Assembly (NCBI RefSeq): GCF_002920635.1
Contig: NZ_PQSR01000009.1
Span: 62,001 to 126,000, forward strand
Source of the DNA: Streptomyces sp. Ru72
Lineage (GTDB): Bacteria; Actinomycetota; Actinomycetes; Streptomycetales; Streptomycetaceae
Length of the DNA: 64,000 nt
Direction of reading: 5' to 3'
The translations under genes were made by a program, and so were the position numbers. Below are positions 18,501 through 27,569 of the stretch, piece by piece. The stretch's first letter is position 1; each line of letters starts with the position of its first letter. The notes beneath the pieces are model-generated. The model had not been told where the DNA came from. It did not search any database and was given only the letters and a program-made list of their open reading frames with translations.

Positions 18501-20462
18501 GTGGCAGGTGGGGGACTGGGAGTAGGAGGTGCTGGCCATCCCGTCGCTGATCTTGACGTCCCAGTCAACCGTCTGGCCGCTGGTGAGCCCGGAGACGAAG
18601 GACGACGGCAGCGAGACGCTCGCGTAGGTCCCGCTGGCGAGGTTGTCTCCGCTGACCAGCGTTGACTTGGTGCTGGACCCGTCGATCCAGTACTGGAAGG
18701 TCGCCTGGAGCTTGTCTGCGTTCGGGTCGGAGATCTTGGCCTTCAGCACCGGCGGCGTCGAGGCGATGGTCTTGCCCATGTACGGGTAGTACGGCCCGGT
18801 GGTGTCACACGCGGCGTCGTCCGCGCCGGAGACCGCCGCCATGGTGCCGGCGGTCGGGGCGCTCGGCGGGTTGTCGAAGAAGACCTGCAGCGTGGGGTTG
18901 TGCGAGAAGCGCTTGAAGCCGAGGTCGTTGTGGTTGGACTCCATCGAGTCCTCGCTCAGCGTCGCGGTGAAGCTGCTGGAGTGCCCGCTGGCCGCGCTCC
19001 TGATCGGGGTGAGGACGTTGAACCCGTTCGTCACCGAGCCGTTCGACGGGCAGTACGTGGGGTTGTAAGCCGGTCCGAAGCTCGCGGAGGTGGAGTAGCT
19101 GTTGTAGCCGGGGCGGTTGCTCCAGTCGGTGCCCGAACCGATCCCCTTCGACCAGTGCAGGTTCACGGTCGCGGTCGTCGAGCACGAGGCGGAGTAGAGG
19201 TCGGTGGCGTCCACCTCGGCGCTGTTGATCGTCGCGCCCCAGATGGTCTTGGACAACGACCACTGGTAGATCGAGTGCTCGTCACCGGTGTTGCAGTAGC
19301 CCTCGGGCCATCCGTTGTAACCGACCCCGAGGTTGCCGTTGTCCGCGAGGGCGGTCGTCTTGTCGTAGAACGACGTGCCCGGGCAGCCCTGCTTCACTTC
19401 GTCGAAAGCCGGGCTGGTGTAGTCGACGGGGTGCCAGTTCACGGACGGGTCGACGTAGACCGGCCACACGGTCGACCTGGCGGCGAGCATGCGGGCGTCC
19501 GGCACCAGGGTCAGGGCATGGGAGGTGACCTCGGTGCGCACGGGCGCGACGCGGGCTGCGAGACCGGGGTGGGAGGCGTCGGAGGCGTCGGCGGCGACCT
19601 TGGCGCCCCGGGGCTGGTGCGTGGCGGGCAGGGTGCGGTTGGAGTCCCACTGCAAGGCGGCAGGCGCGTCCACGACCACGTGGCCCTGACGGTCGGTCAC
19701 CCGGAGGGTGCCGTCCGGGTTCTGGGTCAGTCGGCCGCCGCGCACCCTCGCGGCCAGGCGCAGCGAGGAGAGCGCCGGATTCCTGGCGGCCCGCGCGGAG
19801 TGTACGACCAGCGTGTCGCTCAGGCCTCCGGAGGGGGTCGCAGAGACCTGCAGGTCCACGTCGGCCATCACCGAGCGGTATGTGGCGGTCGCTCCCGAGA
19901 CCACCGGGGCGGGCAGCGCGGTCGGCCAGGACAAGGACAGGGACACCTGACCCGAACGGGTCACGGCGAGCGGACCGTTGCCGCCACCGGAGAAGGCCAC
20001 GCTTCCGTAGGCGGTGGCCTTCGGAGCCCAGGTGCCGTCGGGCCCCCGCCGCAGGCGCAGGTCCACCGGGACCCATTGGCCGGCCTGCTTGGCCCGCACC
20101 GGAAGCGGATTGGAGGAGAACCCGAACTTTCCTGACGGCAATGCCTCTACTGCCTCCGTCGGCGTGGTCAGCACGTCGACGGCCACGGCCTTGCCGATTC
20201 GGCGCGCCCGGACTGCGGCCGCCTGCATGGCTGCCTGCTCCGCCTGGGTCGCACCGTACCCGCTGGGCAGCGGGACCAGGTTCTTCGCTGTGGGGGCGGT
20301 CTTGCCGAGGGGCTCGGTGGAGCCCGTGGAACTTCTCGCGTGCGGAGCCGGCGTGGCGGCGTGGGCCGGGTAGAGGCCGAAGGTGCCGAGACCCAGGGCC
20401 AACATCCCCGTCACGGCGACTCGGCACCAGCCCAGGCGCCGACTGGGGTGGGGTATGCGCAT
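15510..20462 (-). CDS. Large secreted protein with degenerate SGNH domain and C-terminal LamG domain
   Basis: A 1650-aa exported protein. The signal peptide contains MLALGLGTFGLYPAHA (cleavage near residue 35). The N-terminal 500 residues resemble the DNRLRE/wall-protein region of streptomycete Rhs-associated proteins (TVWPVYVDPSVNWHP near 340). Middle parts look like beta-sandwich domains. Residues about 1195-1410 align by eye with SGNH hydrolases (GPAALSRIDRDVLDQPG is typical), but block I reads GDN instead of GDS and block III reads GLED instead of GxND. A concanavalin-like LamG domain fills about 1440-1645. It probably binds polysaccharide or cell wall, with doubtful catalysis. It faces the Rhs gene across a decayed region. 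Confidence 0.85.
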   Translation of the reverse strand: MRIPHPSRRLGWCRVAVTGMLALGLGTFGLYPAHAATPAPHARSSTGSTEPLGKTAPTAKNLVPLPSGYGATQAEQAAMQAAAVRARRIGKAVAVDVLTTPTEAVEALPSGKFGFSSNPLPVRAKQAGQWVPVDLRLRRGPDGTWAPKATAYGSVAFSGGGNGPLAVTRSGQVSLSLSWPTALPAPVVSGATATYRSVMADVDLQVSATPSGGLSDTLVVHSARAARNPALSSLRLAARVRGGRLTQNPDGTLRVTDRQGHVVVDAPAALQWDSNRTLPATHQPRGAKVAADASDASHPGLAARVAPVRTEVTSHALTLVPDARMLAARSTVWPVYVDPSVNWHPVDYTSPAFDEVKQGCPGTSFYDKTTALADNGNLGVGYNGWPEGYCNTGDEHSIYQWSLSKTIWGATINSAEVDATDLYSASCSTTATVNLHWSKGIGSGTDWSNRPGYNSYSTSASFGPAYNPTYCPSNGSVTNGFNVLTPIRSAASGHSSSFTATLSEDSMESNHNDLGFKRFSHNPTLQVFFDNPPSAPTAGTMAAVSGADDAACDTTGPYYPYMGKTIASTPPVLKAKISDPNADKLQATFQYWIDGSSTKSTLVSGDNLASGTYASVSLPSSFVSGLTSGQTVDWDVKISDGMASTSYSQSPTCHFTAEPTAPDTPSVTSESNLYPNTDQNDGVVGAAAGTTGKFDISGNGTTATKFVYHLDVPPATSNPPSGQYVTTTTNSATVSITPPSPGPHTLYVYSVDGAGDDSGEFAYPFIAAGHPGSTCTSLAACFNNTGISSDSNMGQADLDGSGNSLSATDLANAGWTSGGKVTVDGATLTLPSFGSGQKDNLLAGNQTITYSGSGNALVFVGTSTGSGMSNPGSIAGDSTAPYVPADTSITGSYCFSGTTLVGACPGTGTITYTDGTSTTYDLTVPDWSAGVNPIAAVVLPHKNAAAGQATASRRLYAFSVPIDPTKTISSVTLPDISTGTGPHEQALHIFSMGTRNTTAGTPEVNGTYTAAASGQSWTGAWANPNEGNYNFLGSNFSNQSFRIALKPSLSGGTVRVKLDNGLGTSKLSIGHATIALSSNASSPSAVPTGTISTLKFGGSQSVTVPEGGMVYSDPISFNATAGQYLLVSYDLTNSVPYLVQHSYANGSYEYVSAVGSGDLTTDTTGTPYTTNAAAYGNFTDLVTGLDVMSSNVPTEAVLGDNLVDPFQPSTTLPNSNGYRVSDALTAAEPTTTTPYGVLAEGIESNQLMTDNPETYNGSTIGGPAALSRIDRDVLDQPGINSVIVDEGLEDLLAGSTSDDLEGNGYTALVQQLQAWGINVVLTSLTPCDGFTGDGATPNDPCTSTVDGYRTDVNAFLGGMNLGNPWATPAVYFADFDAAVADPTLDSNGEEKLAAGADYGDHVNLTNPAFGALATALLSPQDTWNFDDGAGMPVATDTAATDSLNTLNANMANPNVGNNPLTLNGSTTWSTDSTRGTVLSLDGSSGDTTSSAPVLDTTGSYSVSAWVKLSSLPTHNAAVAAQDGTQDSAFFLKYDYTSQNKPAWSMTFPDSDVADPTSHAAYWVGATANTWTHLVGTYNAATHTGRLYVNGVLAATTTGVTPWSSTGSFTVGRALYDGSQTNYLPGMVSDVQAWNYTLSANQITALYQQIP

Positions 20463-20706
20463 CGGTTGAGACTCTCCATGTCCAGACCGGAGGACCGGCT
20501 GAGTAAAAGGTGGGGAGTGGGTGAGGAAACCGACAGCGAACCCTCCCCCGTTGTGAAGATTCTGCCGGGGATGAGCGTTTGGGCGGGCATGTCCATACCA
20601 AATCTGAGTAACGGATCTTGCAACTCCGCAGGCTCGGCCGCCTTCCGTACGCGAGCACCGTGGTCGTCCAGCGGTTGCAGTCGCCGGTCAGGCCGTCGTC
20701 CGACGA

Positions 20707-23013
20707 TCAGGCCTGCCACCTGGGCGGATGATGTACCGGCAGCTGCTGGGACGGGACTGCCCTCCGGGCTCCGTCGCGCAGGGCGGTCCAGGTGGGGAGG
20801 AGGAGCAGGGCGAGGGCGGCGGTCCAGGCCACGACCGTCGCCGTGATCGAGGCCATCGCGGGTGAGGGAACCAGTTCGCAGGCCTGGTGGCCGGTGCCCC
20901 AGCGCACGCAGGCGAAGTGGTCGCGTGCGGTGAACGCGGCCACGGGGAGCAGCAGACCCGCGCCGAGGACGGCGAGAACTCCGTGCAGCGAGCGCAGTTC
21001 GTGGTCCGTGTTCCGCCAGGAGACGAAGAAGCCGACGGCGACCTGCAGCAGGATCGCGACAGGCACGAAGTAGAGGGGGAACACCGCGCCGACCAACTGG
21101 ATCGGCCACGGGAAGACCAGGGCACTGACGACATGCACCACCCACAGTCCGAGCCCTGCGGCGCCGCCGAACACGACGCCCTCCGCCAACGCCCGCAGGG
21201 GACGCAGACGTGGCGGCACGAGGAGCGCCGCGGAGACCTCCGGAGACGGGGGCCACAGCAGGAACCGTTCGGGTCCCGCGGCGGGCGCGTCACCACGCGT
21301 GCGCCCGAAGAGCCGTACCCCGAGCCCGGCGGCGAGCGGGAGCCCCACGGTGACGGCGACCAGGGCGAGGACTCCCAGCGGGGGTGTGATCACGACGGCC
21401 AGGGAGAACACGAAACCGAGGTAGTCCAACGGAGTCGGCAGCAGGTTCAGCGGGCGTGGCAGGGACAGCAGCCCGAAGCCGGGCGTCCCCGCGGCATAGG
21501 CGTGCCCGAGCCAGAAGCTCAGCAGCACCACGCCGGTCGCACAGCCGACGACGACCGGCCCGAGCGGGCGCCGGGCGGCGAGCACGACCGGTGCCCACAC
21601 CCGGGCGGCCACCACGTTCCACCGTACGAACCCGTAGCCGACGGCCCCGAGGAGCAGCCACCAGGCCAGCCGCACCGGGAGCGAGTCGGCGACGCCGAGG
21701 GCGAGGGCCGTCCTGTGCCACTGGTCCCCGAACGTGCCGACGACGAGGCCGCAGCCCACGGCGAGACCCGTGCGGTGGGCGTCCGTCCACCTGGCGTGGC
21801 TCATATGCGCGGCCAGTGTCACACGCCAGATGCCCGCCGCCACGCCACCACCCAGCAGCACGGCGGGGACGATCGCGCTCAGCGCGCTGCCGCGGTCGGC
21901 CAGACTGGTCGCCGCCTCGGTCCACTGCGCCACCTGCCAGTAGACGAGCGAGCAGCACAGGGCCAGCCCGAAGGCCTCCCAAGGGGACACGTCGAACAGC
22001 ACTCTGGTGTCGCTCAGCGCGGCCAGCCGCTTCGCGGCGGAGGGATGCGTACGCCGGAACAGCGGCCGGCGGAGCGTGGCCGGCTCGATGCCGTGCTGTG
22101 CGGCGAGCAGGCGCCGCAACGAGTGGGCGCCGCCCGTCCACACGGCGACCCGGGCGTCCGCGTACAGCTCGCGGTTGCGCAGTACGGCACTGCTGGTGTG
22201 GGCGACCGTGACCGCCAGCGCGCACTGGGCGAAGGTGAACAACAGCTGGTAGATCACACCTCCCGGCAACAGCACCCAGCTGACCAGCAGGGCGAAGGGC
22301 GCCGTGACGGCCGTCGGGATCGCGAACGCGACGACGAACAGCCGGTAGCAGATGAGGGTGAGGAAGGCGATGTCGACATCGCGGTTGCGCAGGTGCGCGA
22401 GTTCGTGCAGGACGATCGCGCGGAAGGCCTCGGGGTCGCGGCCGTGCAGTCGCAGCAGTCCCTCGCCGAGCATCACACAGCGTCGGCCGAGGCGCCCGAA
22501 GGCGAGTCCGGTGGGACGCTGATCCCGCCAGTCGACGACGAAGCGCACCCGGCACCGCAGCTCGGCGAGCGCCACCAGTTCCGTGAGTGTGCGCTGGACG
22601 TCCGGGTGCGCGTCGCCCCGCAAGGGCCGTAGCCGACGTCGGCGGATCCGGTAGGCGGGGAGCAACCAGTACGTGATGCCGACGGCCAGCCACAGGGCCG
22701 CGAGGGCAGCCAGCTCCATGGTGGTCTCGCCGCTCACGTCCGGTGGCGCGCAGCGGCGGGCGAATTCGGCGGGATCGGCGGCCGTCTCGGCGAAGTTCGA
22801 GGACGCGCATTCGAGGGACCTGGTGATGGAGCCGAGGTCGCCGCCGAGCCCGAAGTACCTCGCCATGCCGACTGCTCCGCCGATGGTCGTCGCCATCGCC
22901 ACCGATGTGCTCAGAATGAGCAACGCGAACCGCAGGGACGTTCCGGACGGTAATCGGAACGGGTGCACCGCCACCGGGTTGCCGAACCCCGATCTGATCG
23001 GCCCCTCCCTCAC
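20707..23013 (-). CDS. M48-family membrane metalloprotease
   Basis: A 768-aa integral membrane protein with an M48-type zinc site: VLHELAHLRNRD (HExxH near residue 201) in a cytoplasmic segment, and a likely third ligand Glu in RNRELYADARV. There are an N-terminal membrane segment (LRFALLILSTSVAMATTIGG) and many others, including a long multi-pass C-terminal half beyond the usual 300-residue protease core. The GTG at 23013 overlaps the previous stop as GTGA, so it is translationally coupled to the small gene upstream. Earlier in-frame starts lie inside that gene and were rejected. The substrate is unknown; HtpX-like quality control or signalling is possible. Confidence 0.8.
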   Translation of the reverse strand: MREGPIRSGFGNPVAVHPFRLPSGTSLRFALLILSTSVAMATTIGGAVGMARYFGLGGDLGSITRSLECASSNFAETAADPAEFARRCAPPDVSGETTMELAALAALWLAVGITYWLLPAYRIRRRRLRPLRGDAHPDVQRTLTELVALAELRCRVRFVVDWRDQRPTGLAFGRLGRRCVMLGEGLLRLHGRDPEAFRAIVLHELAHLRNRDVDIAFLTLICYRLFVVAFAIPTAVTAPFALLVSWVLLPGGVIYQLLFTFAQCALAVTVAHTSSAVLRNRELYADARVAVWTGGAHSLRRLLAAQHGIEPATLRRPLFRRTHPSAAKRLAALSDTRVLFDVSPWEAFGLALCCSLVYWQVAQWTEAATSLADRGSALSAIVPAVLLGGGVAAGIWRVTLAAHMSHARWTDAHRTGLAVGCGLVVGTFGDQWHRTALALGVADSLPVRLAWWLLLGAVGYGFVRWNVVAARVWAPVVLAARRPLGPVVVGCATGVVLLSFWLGHAYAAGTPGFGLLSLPRPLNLLPTPLDYLGFVFSLAVVITPPLGVLALVAVTVGLPLAAGLGVRLFGRTRGDAPAAGPERFLLWPPSPEVSAALLVPPRLRPLRALAEGVVFGGAAGLGLWVVHVVSALVFPWPIQLVGAVFPLYFVPVAILLQVAVGFFVSWRNTDHELRSLHGVLAVLGAGLLLPVAAFTARDHFACVRWGTGHQACELVPSPAMASITATVVAWTAALALLLLPTWTALRDGARRAVPSQQLPVHHPPRWQA

Positions 23014-23639
23014 GAGGGGCCGTCCTCCCCGTCCCGGCTGTCCCGGGTCAGTGCGTCGCCCCCCGGAGCGCGGCCGCCCCGCCCACCGACGAGCGCACCC
23101 AGGATGGCGTCGGCGAGGAGCTGTGCCTGGTCCGGCGGCAGGCCCAGCGCCACTCCCCGGTCGTGGGCGACGCGCCGCAGCAGCTCGAAGTCCGCGGGCC
23201 CGGCCTCCCCGGCGCCCGCTGCCACGAGCCGTGCGGTGCCCGGTGCCGCGAACGGGTTGTCCGCGGCACCGGCCGAATCGCCGGCCGACCGGCTGTCCGG
23301 GGCGCCGCCCGCATCGCCGTCCGTACGCTCGTCCGCCCGTGCACCGCGCCTTCGCCACCAGCCTCGTCTGCGCTCCTCACGCATGACGTCGGTGGCGATG
23401 TTCCCGGCGACGGTCGCCGCGACCGGCAATGCGAACGCCGTCAGTGTGGAGACGACGATGGCCTCGATGCCGATGCCCAGCGGCTCGGGCCGAGCCTTGC
23501 GGCTCGCTCGGGCCGGGTCCTCGAAGTAGGCGTCGGCCGTCTCGTCGAAGAACGCCAACTCCTCCGGAGCCAACCGCCGTACGGCCTCCCGCGCCAGCTC
23601 CCGCACCCGCGCCGACCCGTCATGCCCCGAAGCACCCAC
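23010..23639 (-). CDS. Unrecognised 209-aa single-pass membrane protein coupled to the M48 protease
   Basis: I do not recognise the family. Residues 1-45 are charged and helical (RVRELAREAVRRLAPEELAF). One hydrophobic segment follows near 55-80 (AIVVSTLTAFALPVAATVAG), then an Arg- and Asp-rich linker and a helical C-terminus (FELLRRVAHDRGVALGLPPD). There is no catalytic motif. Its TGA overlaps the GTG of the protease gene, so the two are made together, and it may be the protease's partner, adaptor or substrate. That role is inference. Confidence 0.7.
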   Translation of the reverse strand: MGASGHDGSARVRELAREAVRRLAPEELAFFDETADAYFEDPARASRKARPEPLGIGIEAIVVSTLTAFALPVAATVAGNIATDVMREERRRGWWRRRGARADERTDGDAGGAPDSRSAGDSAGAADNPFAAPGTARLVAAGAGEAGPADFELLRRVAHDRGVALGLPPDQAQLLADAILGALVGGRGGRAPGGDALTRDSRDGEDGPS

Positions 23640-23851
23640 CGGCGGGCCCCCGTCCCCCTGATCGCCAGTCCCGTCGGCCCCAGTATCTCGCTCAACTCAG
23701 GTCGCGTACAAGGCGTTTGGAGTCGGTGCGGCACCGCTGTGCGCGTCCGGCCCCGGTGGCGTGGGAGGCTTACGGCGGCCGAGGCCGCCGACGGCCGGGC
23801 TCCGCCGCCCAGGGGGACGGGCAGGCTCCGCCACCGTGCCTCGCGGCTGGT

Positions 23852-24634
23852 TCAGCCCTGGCGCGGGTTCGGCTTCAGCACGGCGAACACCGCCTGTCCC
23901 GGGTCCGCCAGCCAGGCGATGCGTCCGACGTCCGGCACGTCCGTGGCCGGCATGAGCACCGTCCCGCCGTTGCCCTGCACCGCGGCGGCGGTGGCATCGG
24001 CGTCGGCCACGGCGAAGTACGGCACCCAGCGGGTCTCCTCCCGCTCGTCCTGAAGCGGAGCCACCCCGCCGAAGGACCCCTCCTGCTGGTCGCCTTCCTC
24101 GATGCTGAGCACCCGGTACGTCATGCCGGGTGCCTCCATCTCCTGTGAACGCCAGCCGAACAGCGCACGGTAGAAGCCGATCGCGGCTTCCGGATCGCCC
24201 ACGTGCAGTTCCACCCACACCAGCGTGTTGTCCTTCGAGGTCAACTCCAGGCCCTTGGTCCGCCCGGGCTGCCACACGGCGAACCGCGCTCCCTGCGGGT
24301 CGGTGAACTGGGCCATCCAGCCCTCGCCCATGACGTCCATGGGTTCGGCACGCACACCGCCCCCGCCGGCGACCACCTCGCGGGCGGTGGCCTGGATGTC
24401 GTCGCTCTGGAAGTACGTCGTCCAGGCCGACGCGGCGCCCTCCTCGGTCAGCGGCCCGACGGCACCGACGGTCCTCCCGTCCTTCTGGAAGAACCCGTAG
24501 CCGCCCGCCTGCGGCCCGGCGGACACGAACTGCCAGCCGAAGACGGCGCCGTAGAAGGCGGCAGCCGCGTCCGTGTCCGGGCTGCCGAGGTCGATCCAGT
24601 TGGGTGACCCGGTGCGGAAGTCGGTGCCGAGCAT
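23852..24634 (-). CDS. Two-domain VOC (glyoxalase/bleomycin-resistance fold) protein
   Basis: A 260-aa cytoplasmic protein with two VOC modules, about residues 5-125 (NWIDLGSPDTDAAAAFYGAV) and 132-258 (VWVELHVGDPEAAIGFYRAL). This tandem form is common in actinobacteria. Members bind metal or small ligands and act as dioxygenase-like, epimerase-like or sequestration proteins, so the substrate cannot be inferred here. The ATG at 24634 is preceded on its strand by GGAGGAAACGC. It appears monocistronic. Confidence 0.85.
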   Translation of the reverse strand: MLGTDFRTGSPNWIDLGSPDTDAAAAFYGAVFGWQFVSAGPQAGGYGFFQKDGRTVGAVGPLTEEGAASAWTTYFQSDDIQATAREVVAGGGGVRAEPMDVMGEGWMAQFTDPQGARFAVWQPGRTKGLELTSKDNTLVWVELHVGDPEAAIGFYRALFGWRSQEMEAPGMTYRVLSIEEGDQQEGSFGGVAPLQDEREETRWVPYFAVADADATAAAVQGNGGTVLMPATDVPDVGRIAWLADPGQAVFAVLKPNPRQG

Positions 24635-25135
24635 GCGTTTCCTCCTGCGTGCGGTGCGAGAACCCCGCCACTATGCCGAGCCCGTGGACAGGGCCCGGCG
24701 CACCGGCCCAGCGGGCCCGTGGGTTTCACCCGGGGGTGGGAAGGAAACCCCCGGTCGCTGCTTCCGGTTGAGCCATGTGCCGACTCGGTCGAGCGGCGCT
24801 CACCGCTTCCTCGGCTCCCTCAGCCTGTACGGGCCGCTGCCAGGGTGGTCCACTGGCGGGCGACGGTAGGGCTCCAGCCACGGAAGGCGGCGCCGTCGCC
24901 TTGAACCCGCCCAGGCCGCCCACCGCTACGTGATCAAGAAGCCGATCGAGCGGACGGAGCGCGCACCGGCGGCCCCGTGCAGGCAAGCGATCCCAGTGAT
25001 CTACGTCACTCCAGCCTGTTTCCCTGTGATGTTCGCCGGTCCGGCCGCGCTGGGTGGATGGGTCACCCCTGTGACGGGTGTGCCCTCCGTGACTTGTTCT
25101 GTGGCCCTTGCCGGCCCTCGAGGGGTGGAAACGTC
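24635..25135. other. 501-bp divergent intergenic region
   Basis: No gene was found. It separates the VOC gene (minus) from the PGRP amidase (plus) and must hold both promoters. It contains the Crp-type site at 24996-25009. A second small inverted repeat, GTCAC-ccct-GTGAC (25062-25075), lies about 60 nt before the amidase start. Confidence 0.6.
24996..25009 (+). promoter_or_regulatory. Crp-type binding site upstream of the PGRP amidase
   Basis: GTGATCTACGTCAC exactly fits GTG-N6-GNCAC, the motif reported for Streptomyces Crp, and also has the GTGA-N6-TCAC dyad of enteric CRP sites. It lies 127 nt before the amidase start. cAMP-Crp has been linked to germination and cell-wall hydrolases in Streptomyces; control of this gene is inferred. 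Confidence 0.5.
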
Positions 25136-27448
25136 GTGAGTCGTCGTACGTCGCATGCGTACAGACCGCTGAGTCTCAAGCGTCGGGCGTGGCTGACGCT
25201 CGGTGCCGTGGTCCTGGGAGGCGGGGGCGTGGTGACGTATGCCGTCGCCAGCCCCTCCGACCACGGGGCGGCCGGCCGTGCCAAGCGGCCGGTGAAGGTC
25301 TACGACCTCACGCTGAAGGGCACCGAAGCGGGCAGGCGGGAGCTGCCGCGCACGGACACCGAGCAGTTCTCGATGGTCGGCGTCTCGTGGACGGGCGGAG
25401 CCAAGCGGCTCGACGGCACGGCGCAGGTGCGCACCCGCAGCCTTGAGACAGGTGAGTGGAGCGCCTGGCGCGACCTCGAAGTGAACATCGACCCGCTGGA
25501 GAAGCCCGGTCCCCGCGTGCGCGGTGCCTCCGAGCCCCTCTGGGTCGGCTCCTCAGACGGCGTCCAGGTACAGGTCGTCCGCAAGAACGGCACCACCGGT
25601 CCGCTGCCCAGGGGACTCGAGGTGAACCTGGTCGACCCGGGCGTGGTGACCGAGGCCGAGACCAGGTCCACCACCAGTGAGCCGGCCGCGTTCGTCGCCG
25701 ACACGAGTCCCGGCGCCACGCCCACCGACTCGACCGCGCCCACCGACTCGGCCGCGCCCACGGACTCCGTGGTACCCGGCGACGGCACCACCGCCACGCC
25801 CACGGACGGTCAGACCACCACGTCCCCGGCGCCGACCGACTCGGCCACGCCCACGACCACCCCGTCCGACTCGGTGTCCGCCTCACCCACGACGAGCGCG
25901 CCGTCCGCCACGCCGTCCGCACCGCCGTCCACCGTGCCCGAACCGCCGATCACCTCGCGCGCCGACTGGGGCGCCGACGAGTCGCTCAGCCCCGATCCGT
26001 CGGAGTACAACGCGAACGTCAAGGCCGTCTTCGTCCACCACACCGACGGGGCCAACGACTACTCCTGCGCCGACTCCGCGTCGATCGTGCGGGGCATCTA
26101 CGCGTACCACACGCAGGTCAACCACTGGAACGACATCGGCTACAACTTCCTCGTCGACAAGTGCGGCACCATCTTCGAGGGCCGCAAGGGAGGCGTCGGC
26201 CTGCCGGTGCTGGGTGCCCACACCTACGGCTGGAACCGGGAGTCCGCGGGCATCGCGGTGCTCGGTGACTACACCTCCACCAGCGCCACCAACGCCGCGC
26301 TGACCTCGATCGCCCGCGTCGCGGCCTGGAAGCTCGGCCAGTACGGCGCCGATCCGGCCGGGACCGTCCAGCTCACCGCGGGCGCGACCCAGACGAACTA
26401 CTTCGGCACCGGCTTCACCGCGGGCAGCAAGTACACCTTCCAGCGGATCTCCGGCCACCGTGACGGCTACAACACCCAGTGCCCCGGCGGGTCCCTCTAC
26501 AACCAACTGCCGACCGTCCGCGCCTGGGCGTCCGGCCCGGTGCAGGGCCTGAAGGTCGCCTCGGTCGGCGGCGCGGGCCTTTCCGGCTCGACGTTCTACA
26601 CCAAGGGCGCCGTCACGGTGCGCTGGACGGCCACCACGCCGTCCTCGCTCATCTCGAGCTTCAGGCTGCTCGTCGACGGCAAGACCGTCGCCACCGCCCC
26701 CGGCTCCGCCACCTCCGTCGGTGCCACCCTTGCCCTGGGCAGCCACACCGTCGCGGTGCAGGCCGTCCACCAGTCCGGCAAGACCGCCACCAGCGCTTCG
26801 GTGAACGTCGTGGCCGAGACGACGGCGCCGACCTTCACCACCACCCCGACGCTCTCCCTGCGCACCGGCACGGTCAACACCACCGCTGTCCCGGTCACCC
26901 TCGGCTGGAAGGCCGCCGACAACACCGCGCTCAGCTCCGTGAAGCTGCTGTCGCCGACCACGGCCACCTTCGGTCCGACCACCACCGGCTCCGGCCGCAC
27001 CGCCACGTCCGGCACGGCCACCACCTGGTCGATGCGTGCCTACGACTACGCCGGCAACTACCGCACGGTCTCCCCGGCGTACACGCCGGTGATCCTCCAG
27101 GAGAGCTCCGCCACCAAGTCCGGCAGCTGGACCACTCGTTCCTCCAGCAGCTACCTCGGTGGCAAGTCCTACTCCAGCGGCTCCAAGGGCGCCGGCCTGA
27201 CCTGGACCTTCACGGGCCGCTCCGCCGCCTGGGTGGTCTCCCGCGCCTCCAGCTCCGGCCAGGCCTACGTCTACGTCGACGGCACCAAGGTCGCCACCGT
27301 GGATCTGAAGTCGTCCACCACCCTCTACCGGCAGGCGGTCTGGACCAAGACCTGGTCCAGCAGTGCCAAGCACACCGTGAAGATCGTGGTGGTCGGCACC
27401 AGCGGCCGTCCCACCGTCACCACCGACGGCCTCGTCTACATCAAGTGA
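25136..27448 (+). CDS. Secreted PGRP-family N-acetylmuramoyl-L-alanine amidase
   Basis: A 770-aa exported protein that should cleave the amide between muramic acid and the peptide stem. The signal segment is WLTLGAVVLGGGGVVTYAVA after a basic start. A beta-rich N-domain follows, then a Thr/Ser/Pro/Asp linker with PTDSA-like repeats (about 190-270). The PGRP/Amidase_2 domain spans about 275-470, with zinc-ligand candidates His in VFVHHTDG, His in ISGHRDG and Cys in NTQCPG. The remaining 300 residues are Ig-like and wall-binding-like. The GTG at 25136 is chosen because GAGGGGTGG ends 8 nt upstream. A Crp-type site lies 127 nt upstream. Confidence 0.87.
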   Translation: MSRRTSHAYRPLSLKRRAWLTLGAVVLGGGGVVTYAVASPSDHGAAGRAKRPVKVYDLTLKGTEAGRRELPRTDTEQFSMVGVSWTGGAKRLDGTAQVRTRSLETGEWSAWRDLEVNIDPLEKPGPRVRGASEPLWVGSSDGVQVQVVRKNGTTGPLPRGLEVNLVDPGVVTEAETRSTTSEPAAFVADTSPGATPTDSTAPTDSAAPTDSVVPGDGTTATPTDGQTTTSPAPTDSATPTTTPSDSVSASPTTSAPSATPSAPPSTVPEPPITSRADWGADESLSPDPSEYNANVKAVFVHHTDGANDYSCADSASIVRGIYAYHTQVNHWNDIGYNFLVDKCGTIFEGRKGGVGLPVLGAHTYGWNRESAGIAVLGDYTSTSATNAALTSIARVAAWKLGQYGADPAGTVQLTAGATQTNYFGTGFTAGSKYTFQRISGHRDGYNTQCPGGSLYNQLPTVRAWASGPVQGLKVASVGGAGLSGSTFYTKGAVTVRWTATTPSSLISSFRLLVDGKTVATAPGSATSVGATLALGSHTVAVQAVHQSGKTATSASVNVVAETTAPTFTTTPTLSLRTGTVNTTAVPVTLGWKAADNTALSSVKLLSPTTATFGPTTTGSGRTATSGTATTWSMRAYDYAGNYRTVSPAYTPVILQESSATKSGSWTTRSSSSYLGGKSYSSGSKGAGLTWTFTGRSAAWVVSRASSSGQAYVYVDGTKVATVDLKSSTTLYRQAVWTKTWSSSAKHTVKIVVVGTSGRPTVTTDGLVYIK

Positions 27449-27480
27449 CCCCCGGCGCCGCCGACGTGGCGGCGTGCCGT

Positions 27481-27516
27481 CCGACCGGCGCATGCGGGAC
27501 CGCATGCGCCGGTCGG
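27481..27516. terminator. Perfect bidirectional terminator hairpin
   Basis: A 16-bp perfect stem (27481-27496 with 27501-27516) with a GGAC tetraloop lies between the convergent amidase and serine hydrolase genes, 32 nt after the amidase stop. It probably serves both strands. Confidence 0.75.
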
Positions 27517-27569
27517 CGTATGCGCGCGTTCGTCAGTGCTTCCGCGGTCGGTCGGTGCTCCCGCTGTTC

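Noticed and set aside
16260-18665. 801-codon open frame antisense to the LamG/SGNH gene
   Set aside because: Gly/Val/Arg-rich shadow of a real gene with a clear signal peptide and domains.
25741-25930. Tandem PTDSA-like repeats considered as a DNA repeat element
   Set aside because: They are explained as the flexible linker of the PGRP amidase.
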